DNA of 11,152 nucleotides from Candidatus Krumholzibacteriota bacterium (GTDB taxonomy: Bacteria; Krumholzibacteriota; Krumholzibacteriia; Krumholzibacteriales; Krumholzibacteriaceae), in contig JAUWMD010000060.1 of the NCBI GenBank assembly GCA_030613345.1, positions 1 to 11,152 of the forward strand, read 5' to 3'. Every line of letters starts with the position of its first letter. Within the stretch, counting starts at the first letter, position 1. This document shows positions 1 through 6,350 of the stretch, piece by piece. A model generated the notes under the pieces. The model saw only the letters and a list, made by a program, of their open reading frames with translations. It was not told the origin of the DNA and ran no database searches. The translations under genes and the position numbers were made by a program.

Positions 1-743
1 CCCGTCGAGCCCATCTGGTGCTTTTCGACCATCACCTGCGGGTACCATATCGTGCTGTAAATGGCGGCTATTACCTTCGTGTCCTTCTGGCTCAGTATCA
101 CGAAGTCCCTGTTGTTGTCGTGGCCGACATACTTGTGATAGAGGCCGGGCATCGATGCGCCGTCATACTTCGTCCCGTGGTATTTCCTGTAATGCTCGAC
201 CGTCATGTCCATGCCATCGGGGTTGTGGCAGGGCGTGGCCATATAGACTACATCGCTCATCCACTGGAGCACTTCCGTATCCTCACTCGTTATCAGATCG
301 TAGGCGATAATCGGCAGCGCCTGCGAAGGGCCGACCTCTCCGGAATGCATGGACAATGTCGCGAGGAAGAACACTCTGCCCTTTTCGATGAGGATTTCTC
401 TCTCGCTGTCCGGGATCTCAGGATCGAGGGCAATCCTCTCGTTTATATCGCGCAGTCCTTCGAGACCGGCGATGTTTTCCACAGATGAGATGAACAGGAT
501 GTACATCTTCCTGCCGAGCGGCGACTCGCCAGCCTCTTTCATTAGAAGGTGCGGCGATGCTTCATCGAGCATCATCAAGTATTCTATCAGTTGCGGGTAG
601 TCAATGAGCTTGCCGTCAGCACCCGGCCTGAATCCGAAGTGCTTTTCCGGCGACACCGGCTCAGCCAATGAACCTTTCGTTGTGATGAAAAGCAGGATGA
701 ACACGAATAAGACCAGGGAGGAGGTAATGGCAATCTTTCTCAA
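1..743 (-). CDS. Secreted zinc carboxypeptidase, peptidase family M14 (C-terminus beyond window)
   Basis: 247 codons of the N-terminal part are visible; the gene runs off the window at base 1. The chosen start is TTG at 743, preceded by an AGGGAG ribosome binding site 6 bases upstream; no ATG or GTG lies near it in frame. The first 27 residues are a signal peptide: RK, then a hydrophobic run through about residue 20, then GSLA with likely cleavage after Ala27. The mature part shows M14 signatures in order: the zinc-ligand HSGE motif (His133, Glu136), HNPDG (173-177), NNRD with the substrate-binding Arg (210-213), and the third zinc ligand in KHQMGSTG (His242). The catalytic Glu would lie beyond the edge. 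It should cleave C-terminal residues from peptides outside the cytoplasm. It is transcribed divergently from acetoacetyl-CoA synthetase, with no evident functional link. The family call is secure; the substrate is not known. Confidence 0.85.
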   Translation of the reverse strand, partial: MRKIAITSSLVLFVFILLFITTKGSLAEPVSPEKHFGFRPGADGKLIDYPQLIEYLMMLDEASPHLLMKEAGESPLGRKMYILFISSVENIAGLEGLRDINERIALDPEIPDSEREILIEKGRVFFLATLSMHSGEVGPSQALPIIAYDLITSEDTEVLQWMSDVVYMATPCHNPDGMDMTVEHYRKYHGTKYDGASMPGLYHKYVGHDNNRDFVILSQKDTKVIAAIYSTIWYPQVMVEKHQMGST

Positions 744-953
744 TTTCGTCTCCCTTCCCGGACACGTGGAAGTCGCGTGGAAGTATAGTGTGCGGCCTGA
801 CTGAGGATATTGATCGTCTGTTCTGCAGAATCTATCACAGACTGCCACTTCTATCACTCCAAAACATAGGGATTGAATTAAATTGACGGAAAATACCCAT
901 AGTCGTCATAATCAGCAATCGTTAAATAAAACATACACCGAAAGGAATGGAGG
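744..953. other. Divergent intergenic region between M14 peptidase and acetoacetyl-CoA synthetase
   Basis: This 210-base non-coding stretch has starts facing outward on both sides, so it must hold two promoters. The plus-strand promoter is clear and listed separately. For the minus strand, TATACT (bases 782-787 read in reverse) is a possible -10 box that would give a leader of about 30 bases before the TTG at 743. No convincing -35 lies 16-18 bases upstream of it, so that assignment is weak. No RNA gene or riboswitch-like structure was recognised. Confidence 0.5.
883..912 (+). promoter_or_regulatory. Sigma70-like promoter for acetoacetyl-CoA synthetase
   Basis: TTGACG at 883-888 (5 of 6 matches to the -35 consensus) and CATAAT at 907-912 (5 of 6 to the -10 consensus) are separated by 18 bases. 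Transcription would start near 919, giving a leader of about 35 bases that contains the AAAGGA ribosome binding site at 941-946, before the ATG at 954. The position is ideal for the only downstream plus-strand gene. It is a sequence match only. Confidence 0.6.
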
Positions 954-2909
954 ATGAGCGGACCTCTCTGGACACCTTCCCAGGAAAGAATCAGGAAGAC
1001 GAACATGTACCGTTTCATGACGGAGATCAACGAGCGGCATGGAACGGCTTTCAGCAATTACGACGAGCTCTGGCAGTGGTCCGTCGATAACATCCCCGAG
1101 CTCTGGGAGATGATCTGGGACTTCATGGATATCATCCATTCCCGAAAATACGACTCCGTTCTTGAGGACGGCGACAGGATGCCCGGCGCGAAATGGTTTC
1201 CCGGAGCCAAACTCAACTTTGCCGAGAATCTGCTCCGGTACAGGGATGACCACCAGGCTATCATATTCAGGAGCGAGAAGAACGGAGGCTGTACTCTCAC
1301 CTACACCCAGCTGTACGACAGAGTCGCAGCCCTCGCGCTGTCAATGAGAGAGATGGGCATCACGCGGGGGGACCGCATCGCGGGCTTCATGCCGAACATG
1401 CCCGAGGCGATCATCGCCATGCTCGCCTCCGCGAGCATAGGCGCCCTCTGGTCTTCCTGCTCGCCCGATTTCGGGATCAAGGGTGTCCTCGACAGGTTCG
1501 GACAGATCGAGCCGAAACTGATATTCACGGCGAACGGGTACTGGTACAACAGCAAGCCGTTCAACTCGATCGAGAGGATCTCGGAGATCCTCAAGGACCT
1601 TCCATCCGTTGAGAAGGTGATAGTTATTCCCTATACAGAGAAATCTCCCGATATCTCGCCGCTGCCGAACGCCGTATTGTACGATGATTTTATTTCGAAG
1701 AAAGAGGGGCTCGAAATCGAGTTCGAGCAGCTGCCGTTTGAGCATCCCCTCTACATAATGTACTCGTCCGGGACAACCGGCCTGCCGAAGTGCATGATTC
1801 AGAGCGCTGGCGGGATCCTCATCCATCATATGAAGGAACTCTCGCTGCACACCGACGTCAAGCGTGAGGACCGGATCTTCTACTTCACCACGTGCGGGTG
1901 GATGATGTGGAACTGGCTCACAAGTTCTCTCGCCCTCGGCGCGACGGTGGTCCTTTTCGACGGCTCACCCTTTTTCCCCAAGCCGGATGTGCTGTTCAGA
2001 CTCGCCGAGGATGTGGGCATGACCATATTCGGAACGAGCGCGAGGTACATCACTGCACTGGAGCAGGTTGGATTAAAACCAAAGGAGAGTTTCGACCTCT
2101 CTTCTCTCAAGGCGATACTCTCTACGGGATCCCCGCTGCACGCCGGCGAGTTCGAGTACGTCTACAGGCACATCAAGAAAGACCTCTGTCTTTCGTCGAT
2201 TTCCGGAGGCTCCGATCTCAACGGCTGCTTTGCGGCGGGTAATCCGATGGGAGCGGTATGGTCAGGAGAGCTTCAGTGCAGGTGCCTGGGAATGAACGTC
2301 CATGCTTTCGATATCGACGGCGATCCGGTGATAGGCGAGCAGGGCGAGCTCGTATGCATCTCTCCGTTTCCCTCGATGCCGATCTACTTCTGGAACGACC
2401 CTGACGGTAATAAATACCACAGGGCCTATTTCGACATCTACCCCGGTGTCTGGCGGCACGGAGACTACATCGAGGTAACGGAGCACAGCGGCGTGATAGT
2501 CTACGGCAGGTCTGACGCGACCCTGAATCCCGGCGGTGTACGAATCGGCACAGCAGAGATATACAGACTGATGGCGTCGATAGAGGAAGTCGCCGATAGT
2601 CTCGTGATCGGCCAGAAATGGAAAGACGACGTGAGGGTCATCCTCTTCGTTAAGATGTCCCCCGGCGAGGAGCTTACCGAGGAACTCCAGAACACGATAC
2701 GCAGTACGATCAGGAAGAACGCCTCACCCCGTCATGTACCTAAAAAGATAATCACGATCGGCGACATCCCGTACACGATCAACATGAAGAAGGTCGAGAT
2801 CGCCGTAAAGAAGATCATCCACGGACAGGAGGTCCGGAATCAGGATGCTTTGAAGAATCCCGAGGCATTGAATCTATACGAGAACATCCCGGAGCTTAAC
2901 AAGGACTGA
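954..2909 (+). CDS. aacS: Acetoacetate-CoA ligase (acetoacetyl-CoA synthetase)
   Basis: A 651-residue AMP-forming acyl-CoA synthetase (ANL superfamily) of the length usual for acetoacetyl-CoA synthetase (EC 6.2.1.16). It would activate acetoacetate with ATP and CoA in the cytoplasm to acetoacetyl-CoA, feeding it to thiolysis, C4 acyl-CoA pools or polymer synthesis. The N-terminus PLWTPSQERI is the family's characteristic opening and supports the ATG at 954, with AAAGGA at 941-946 as ribosome binding site. The ATP-binding P-loop is YSSGTTGLPK (270-279). WRHGDY (500-505) carries the ribose-binding Asp. The hinge region is GRSDATLNPGG (518-528). The catalytic-lysine region is NMKKVE (610-615), where Met replaces the more usual Gly before the Lys. 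The ending, with KKIIHG and NPEALN, is also typical of the subfamily. It is a single-gene transcript with its own promoter and a downstream hairpin. Acetyl- or propionyl-CoA synthetase is less likely because of the N-terminus and the KKVE tail. Confidence 0.93.
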   Translation: MSGPLWTPSQERIRKTNMYRFMTEINERHGTAFSNYDELWQWSVDNIPELWEMIWDFMDIIHSRKYDSVLEDGDRMPGAKWFPGAKLNFAENLLRYRDDHQAIIFRSEKNGGCTLTYTQLYDRVAALALSMREMGITRGDRIAGFMPNMPEAIIAMLASASIGALWSSCSPDFGIKGVLDRFGQIEPKLIFTANGYWYNSKPFNSIERISEILKDLPSVEKVIVIPYTEKSPDISPLPNAVLYDDFISKKEGLEIEFEQLPFEHPLYIMYSSGTTGLPKCMIQSAGGILIHHMKELSLHTDVKREDRIFYFTTCGWMMWNWLTSSLALGATVVLFDGSPFFPKPDVLFRLAEDVGMTIFGTSARYITALEQVGLKPKESFDLSSLKAILSTGSPLHAGEFEYVYRHIKKDLCLSSISGGSDLNGCFAAGNPMGAVWSGELQCRCLGMNVHAFDIDGDPVIGEQGELVCISPFPSMPIYFWNDPDGNKYHRAYFDIYPGVWRHGDYIEVTEHSGVIVYGRSDATLNPGGVRIGTAEIYRLMASIEEVADSLVIGQKWKDDVRVILFVKMSPGEELTEELQNTIRSTIRKNASPRHVPKKIITIGDIPYTINMKKVEIAVKKIIHGQEVRNQDALKNPEALNLYENIPELNKD

Positions 2910-2937
2910 TTACACCCTTCTACACCGAAAAAGGTCA

Positions 2938-2961
2938 GGCCACCGGTCGGAACCGGCGGCC
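2938..2961. terminator. Hairpin between convergent genes, probable bidirectional terminator
   Basis: An inverted repeat forms a GC-rich stem: GGCC (2938-2941), an unpaired A, CCGGT (2943-2947), loop CGGA, ACCGG (2952-2956), an unpaired C, GGCC (2958-2961). That is nine base pairs with one internal mismatch and a tetraloop. On the plus strand it is followed by TTCTCCTT, a weak T tract. On the minus strand it is followed within a few bases by CCTTTTT, which is better. It lies between the end of acetoacetyl-CoA synthetase (2909) and the end of the oppositely oriented acyl-CoA dehydrogenase (3004), where a shared terminator is expected. Confidence 0.7.
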
Positions 2962-3003
2962 TTCTCCTTACAGGGACGGCACATAGCCTAGAATAAACTT
3001 AAT

Positions 3004-4203
3004 CTATTCGTCATAACATCCTATCAATCTTGATATTACAATTCGCTGCACTTCAGAAGTGCCTTCGCCTATCGTGAGCAGTTTGTAGTCCCGGTAGAAC
3101 CGCTCGATATCGTATTCACGCATCAGACCGTAGCCGCCGAATATCTGCACCGCCTCGTCGACGACACGTCCCATCGTCTCCGAACAGTAGAGCTTCGACA
3201 TGGCGGCTTCCTTTGAGAACGGCTGCCCCGCATCCTTCAGGCGGCAGGCCTTGTACAGGAGGTTGCGTGCAGCTTCTATCGATGTGGCCATATCGGCCAG
3301 TTTGAAGGCGTTTGCCTGGAAAGTGCAGATCTTCGCTCCGAACTGTTCCCTCTCCCTGGAATACCTCAGAGCCAGTTCGAACGCGCCCTGCGCTCCGCCG
3401 AGTCCCATGGCAGCGATAGCGAGCCTCCCATTGTCCAGGGTCTCGAGCATCTGATGAAAGCCCTCGCCCCTGCTGCCAAGGAGGTTCTTCTCAGGAACGC
3501 GGCAATTGTCGAAAAAGAGCTCGCCGGTGTCTGAAGCCCTCCACATCATTTTCCCCGTCATCTTCCTGGCCTCGAATCCCGGCGTCCCGTTTTTAGCGAG
3601 GATGCAGGACATCTCCTTCTTTCCGTCCGCCCTCTTGCCAGTTACACACTGGACAATGCATACTGCGGTCATCTCGCTCGTTGAGTTGGTGATGAATATC
3701 TTGCTGCCGTTGATTACCCATTCGCCGTCCTTGAGTTCGGCCGTTGTCTTGCTCGCGCCCGCGTCGGAGCCTGCGTCCGGCTCGGTAAGCCCGAATGATG
3801 CGAGGATCTCCCCGCTGCAGAGCCGCGGAAGCCATTCTTTCTTCTGCTCCTCGTTGCCGTAGTAGTATATCGGTCCGATACCGAGTGAATTCCCGGCAGC
3901 GACCGTCGCCGCCTGCGAACCGTCGATCCTGGCAAGCTCTTCGATAGCGATGATGTAAGAGAGATAGCCCATTCCGGATCCACCGTATTCTTCTGACACG
4001 AAGATCCCGAACAGGCCGAGCCCGGCCATATTCTTCGTCAGCTCGATCGAGAACTCTTCCTTCTCGTCAAGTTCCTGCGCCCTCGGACCGATCTCTTTCT
4101 CGGCAAACTCCCTGATACTGTGACGCAGCAATCTCTGTTCTTCACTCAGTCCGAAATCGATCTCTCCACCTCCGTGTTGACATACGTCCAGGCATCCCTT
4201 CAC
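3004..4203 (-). CDS. Acyl-CoA dehydrogenase, short-chain (butyryl-CoA-like)
   Basis: A 399-residue FAD enzyme, counted from the GTG at 4203, that would oxidise an acyl-CoA to the 2-enoyl-CoA and pass electrons to electron-transfer flavoprotein. The order is N-terminal helical domain, FAD/substrate signature ASFGLTEPDAGSD in the middle domain, and the second family signature QIFGGYGLMREYDIERF near the C-terminus. The catalytic base is Glu380 in the motif IGEGTSEV. The GTG at 4203 is the only canonical start after the in-frame stop and has no ribosome binding site. The usual family N-terminus (MDF.LSEEQ) instead aligns with IDFGLSEEQ, whose ATC codon at 4161-4159 has GGAGG seven bases upstream. 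Starting there gives 385 residues, the typical family length. The gene lies 65 bases downstream of the signalling gene and may share its transcript. The chain-length call is by general resemblance; isovaleryl- or glutaryl-type substrates are not excluded. Confidence 0.93.
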   Translation of the reverse strand: MKGCLDVCQHGGGEIDFGLSEEQRLLRHSIREFAEKEIGPRAQELDEKEEFSIELTKNMAGLGLFGIFVSEEYGGSGMGYLSYIIAIEELARIDGSQAATVAAGNSLGIGPIYYYGNEEQKKEWLPRLCSGEILASFGLTEPDAGSDAGASKTTAELKDGEWVINGSKIFITNSTSEMTAVCIVQCVTGKRADGKKEMSCILAKNGTPGFEARKMTGKMMWRASDTGELFFDNCRVPEKNLLGSRGEGFHQMLETLDNGRLAIAAMGLGGAQGAFELALRYSREREQFGAKICTFQANAFKLADMATSIEAARNLLYKACRLKDAGQPFSKEAAMSKLYCSETMGRVVDEAVQIFGGYGLMREYDIERFYRDYKLLTIGEGTSEVQRIVISRLIGCYDE

Positions 4204-4268
4204 TGATGGTCTAAGATGTTATCAGATGGGACGTTCGATGTCCACACCTTTAAATGTGTGTGGTGTGA

Positions 4269-5027
4269 TCAGGCCTTGTTCCCGGTATCTTCGAGAACTG
4301 CTTTCATAACGCGCCCGAGGTCTTCCATCGTATACGGCTTGGCAAGCTTCCCTGAAAAACCGAATTCCGCGTAATCAGTCATCACCGAGTCATTGGCATA
4401 CCCGCTTGATACAACGGCCCTGACTTCGGGGTTGATCCGCTTGAGACTCGATAGGGTCTCCTTGCCCCCGCTGCCTCCATGGACGGTAAGATCCAGTATG
4501 ACCGCGTCGAACGGCCTTCCCTCGTCGGCGGACTGATAGAAGATCTCTATCGCCTTCGACCCGTTCTCAGCGAGGACCACACTGTACCCCAGCCTGGTGA
4601 GTGCTGCACCGGTACTGGTCCTTACAGTCTCTTCGTCGTCGACCATCAGGACCCTTCCAGTTCCCATCAGACCTTCAAGAGCAGGTTCACCCGCGGCTTC
4701 ACTCTCTTCCTCCGCAGGCGGGGGAGATCCGTTGCCCGCTATATTGAGCAGCCTCCAGGCGAGATCCCGTGCCTTCAGTGTGGCTTTCTCCATCTCCTCG
4801 AGACCGATCATTCGTCCGCTTCCCTGAGCGGTCTCAAGTTTCATGAGCGATATATTGTTCAGTATAACCGTCAGAAGATTGTTGAAATCGTGGGCTATCC
4901 CGCCAGCCAGCACCTCAAGACCGTCCCTTACGGCGAGTTCTCCCTCCAGGAGGGCGATCCTGTTACGAAGCTCCTCGATCTCCCTCTCGCTGATCCCTGT
5001 CTTGCTTTTCGAATTACCAATTGCCAT
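4269..5027 (-). CDS. HisKA dimerisation domain fused to a receiver domain, no ATPase domain
   Basis: A 252-residue cytoplasmic signalling protein. Residues about 14-40 form a charged coiled coil. Next is a HisKA-type phosphoacceptor box, AGGIAHDFNNLL, with His46 and the helix that follows to about residue 98. In ordinary hybrid kinases an HATPase_c domain comes next; here only a Gly/Pro/Glu/Ala-rich linker (about 99-124) follows. A receiver domain then begins at GRVLMVDDEE, with acidic pocket Asp130/Asp131, phospho-accepting Asp179, conserved Ser207 and Lys230 (LAKPY). No N-box or G-box of an ATPase is visible, so the protein should not autophosphorylate. It may take phosphate from another kinase, act as a phosphorelay intermediate, or be a decayed hybrid kinase kept in frame. 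The ATG at 5027 is chosen because GGGGGG sits six bases upstream; a TTG at 5069 would add 14 residues. A promoter lies upstream. No DNA-binding output domain is present. Confidence 0.85.
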   Translation of the reverse strand: MAIGNSKSKTGISEREIEELRNRIALLEGELAVRDGLEVLAGGIAHDFNNLLTVILNNISLMKLETAQGSGRMIGLEEMEKATLKARDLAWRLLNIAGNGSPPPAEEESEAAGEPALEGLMGTGRVLMVDDEETVRTSTGAALTRLGYSVVLAENGSKAIEIFYQSADEGRPFDAVILDLTVHGGSGGKETLSSLKRINPEVRAVVSSGYANDSVMTDYAEFGFSGKLAKPYTMEDLGRVMKAVLEDTGNKA

Positions 5028-5112
5028 ATACTGCCCCCCGGCAGAAATGCCGATGACCGTTAACACCAATAGTTATATATTTGCAGCCTTGGTAAGGTGC
5101 CGCTTGAAATCC

Positions 5113-5141
5113 AGTCTATCCTGAGCATCCGGTTATGTCAA
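5113..5141 (-). promoter_or_regulatory. Sigma70-like promoter for the HisKA-receiver gene
   Basis: Read on the minus strand, TTGACA (5141-5136, perfect -35) and TAGACT (5118-5113, 4 of 6 to the -10 consensus) are separated by exactly 17 bases. The transcript would start near 5106, about 80 bases before the ATG at 5027. It could also carry the acyl-CoA dehydrogenase downstream. It lies in the gap after the Hdr-like operon, so the signalling gene is probably an independent unit. Confidence 0.6.
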
Positions 5142-5152
5142 TTATTGTTGAC
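5137..5152. promoter_or_regulatory. Inverted repeat overlapping the -35 box, possible operator
   Basis: GTCAA (5137-5141) and TTGAC (5148-5152) form a perfect 5-base inverted repeat around the AT-rich spacer TTATTG. One half-site overlaps the -35 hexamer of the minus-strand promoter. This geometry suits a dimeric repressor or activator. Part of the symmetry follows from TTGAC being the -35 sequence itself, so chance is a real alternative. Confidence 0.3.
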
Positions 5153-5226
5153 GTATTTTTCAGGATAATTTGAAATATTCATACTGCTCGGGAAGGGACT
5201 CTGTCCTGTCGGCCCAATATCCCCCA

Positions 5227-5811
5227 TCAGATCTCGATCTCGTATCGCATGACCGGTCTCGTCTCCGATCGTCTCGCTACCTCGTTGAATCCTGCCCGCG
5301 AGAACGATACGGCAAGTCCATGAAAGGCGAACACATCGGGCATACGGTCCTTCTTCGGCTCCACCGGATAGGCCTCTACGGTCCTGCCTCCGCGTCCTCG
5401 GACAAAGTCCACGGCCGCTCCGATCAGGGCGCTCGAAACGCCCATGTTGCGGTAACTCCTCGCCACGAACAAGCATACTATCGACCAGACGGGTTTGTCA
5501 TCAACGGGTTTGAGGATCCTGGACCTGGAAAGACGAGGATAGTCAGCACGGGGAGCCACGGCACACCAGCCGACCGGCTCGCCGTCATGATACGCAAGCA
5601 GCCCGGGGATCTCCCCCGAGCCGATGAGCTTCTTCATTTTACCGCGGTTCTTCTCCCCCTTGGAAGCCTCGTATTCCTTAGCCGTCTGCCTCCACCACAT
5701 GCACCAGCACCCCCCGCAGGCGCCACTCTTTCCGAAGAGCTTCACGAAAGCGTCCCAACGCTCGTCCTTGAGCGGATGAAACTCGAGCTCGATCTTACTC
5801 ACTCTCGTCAT
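5227..5811 (-). CDS. GNAT-family N-acetyltransferase
   Basis: A 194-residue cytoplasmic acetyltransferase that should use acetyl-CoA to acetylate an unknown amine. The acetyl-CoA-binding motif A is CLFVARSYRNMGVSSALI, with the R/Q-x-x-G-x-G/A pattern as RNMGVS. The C-terminal part, FSRAGFNEVARRSETRP, is typical of a GNAT subgroup that also carries the N-terminal block GGCWCMWWRQ, as seen here. That Cys/Trp-rich block is recognisable but has no assigned role. The start is the ATG at 5811, with GGGGA about seven bases upstream; the open frame extends further up but would overlap the DsrE-like gene. Only 13 bases separate it from that gene, so it is the last gene of the operon. It could modify an operon protein or be a passenger. 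Confidence 0.85.
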   Translation of the reverse strand: MTRVSKIELEFHPLKDERWDAFVKLFGKSGACGGCWCMWWRQTAKEYEASKGEKNRGKMKKLIGSGEIPGLLAYHDGEPVGWCAVAPRADYPRLSRSRILKPVDDKPVWSIVCLFVARSYRNMGVSSALIGAAVDFVRGRGGRTVEAYPVEPKKDRMPDVFAFHGLAVSFSRAGFNEVARRSETRPVMRYEIEI

Positions 5812-5824
5812 CCGTAATCCCCGA

Positions 5825-6307
5825 TCAGATGAAAAGCTGGATCTTCGATTCTGAAGCCTCGGCCAGGTACGAGCCGACGCCACCGATACCCACTCCATCG
5901 ATGAGGTCTTCTTTCGCGATCTCCATCACGTTCATGCTCATCTCACACGCGATCAATCTGACGCCCTGCTGCTGCGCCTGCTCGATCAGTTTCGGAAGCG
6001 GGGTCACGTTCTGGGCATTCATCATCTTCTTGAACATCCAGCGTCCCATACCACCGAAATTGAACTTCGATGGTCCGATCCTGTCGGCTCCGCCACGGTT
6101 CATCATACCGAGCATCCTTCCGAAGAAACTTTTACCCGTGAGATTACCCTTCTGGATGCACTTTAGCCCCCAGAAAGTGAAGAACATCGTCACTTCCATA
6201 TCGAACGCCGACGCGCCGTTTGCAATGATGAAAGCCCCCATCACCTTGTCCATATCACCGCTGAAGACGATGAGACTGACCTTTTCTGGAATGTTGACTT
6301 CAGACAT
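5825..6307 (-). CDS. DsrE/DsrF-like protein (DrsE_2 type, peroxiredoxin-like COG2210 group)
   Basis: A 160-residue soluble protein matching the DrsE_2 group of the DsrE fold. Typical blocks are LIVFSGDMDK (12-21), AFDMEVTMFFTFWGL (34-48), GRMLGMMNRGG (63-73), KFNFGGMGRWMFKKMM (81-96) and the Cys motif ACEMSMNVMEI (120-130, Cys121). A second Cys is at 50. DsrE-fold proteins carry sulfur as Cys persulfide or bind sulfur-transfer partners, and members of this group often sit near heterodisulfide-reductase-like genes; the substrate here is unknown. The start is the ATG at 6307, with AAGGAGG six bases upstream, the best ribosome binding site in the operon. It follows the membrane subunit after 43 bases, so it may be translated independently and at higher level. 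The Met-rich composition is normal for the group. Confidence 0.85.
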   Translation of the reverse strand: MSEVNIPEKVSLIVFSGDMDKVMGAFIIANGASAFDMEVTMFFTFWGLKCIQKGNLTGKSFFGRMLGMMNRGGADRIGPSKFNFGGMGRWMFKKMMNAQNVTPLPKLIEQAQQQGVRLIACEMSMNVMEIAKEDLIDGVGIGGVGSYLAEASESKIQLFI

Positions 6308-6350
6308 TTCTGCCTCCTTGATAGAGAAAGATCGAATCCGACATGAGAAA

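Larger units (their letters stand above)
5028..5226. other. Intergenic region between the acetyltransferase gene and the HisKA-receiver gene
   Basis: A 199-base gap with no convincing coding frame. It holds the promoter and inverted repeat listed separately. A strong intrinsic terminator for the long operon ending at 5227 was looked for and not found: there is only a short GGAC/GTCC hairpin and an AT-rich imperfect TTTCA/TGAAA stem near 5155-5175, neither followed by a good T tract in the right direction. Confidence 0.5.

Noticed and set aside
18..488. A 156-codon open frame on the plus strand at the window start
   Set aside because: It is the antisense shadow of the M14 carboxypeptidase, whose zinc-ligand motifs are clear on the minus strand.
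4242..4263. Hairpin CCACAC / GTGTGG after the HisKA-receiver gene as an intrinsic terminator
   Set aside because: The stem is six base pairs with a 10-base loop and no T tract follows on the minus strand; read-through into the acyl-CoA dehydrogenase is as likely.
5812..5898. Upstream extension of the acetyltransferase by 29 residues
   Set aside because: It would overlap the end of the DsrE-like gene, the added residues do not look like a GNAT N-terminus, and the ATG at 5811 has a reasonable ribosome binding site.
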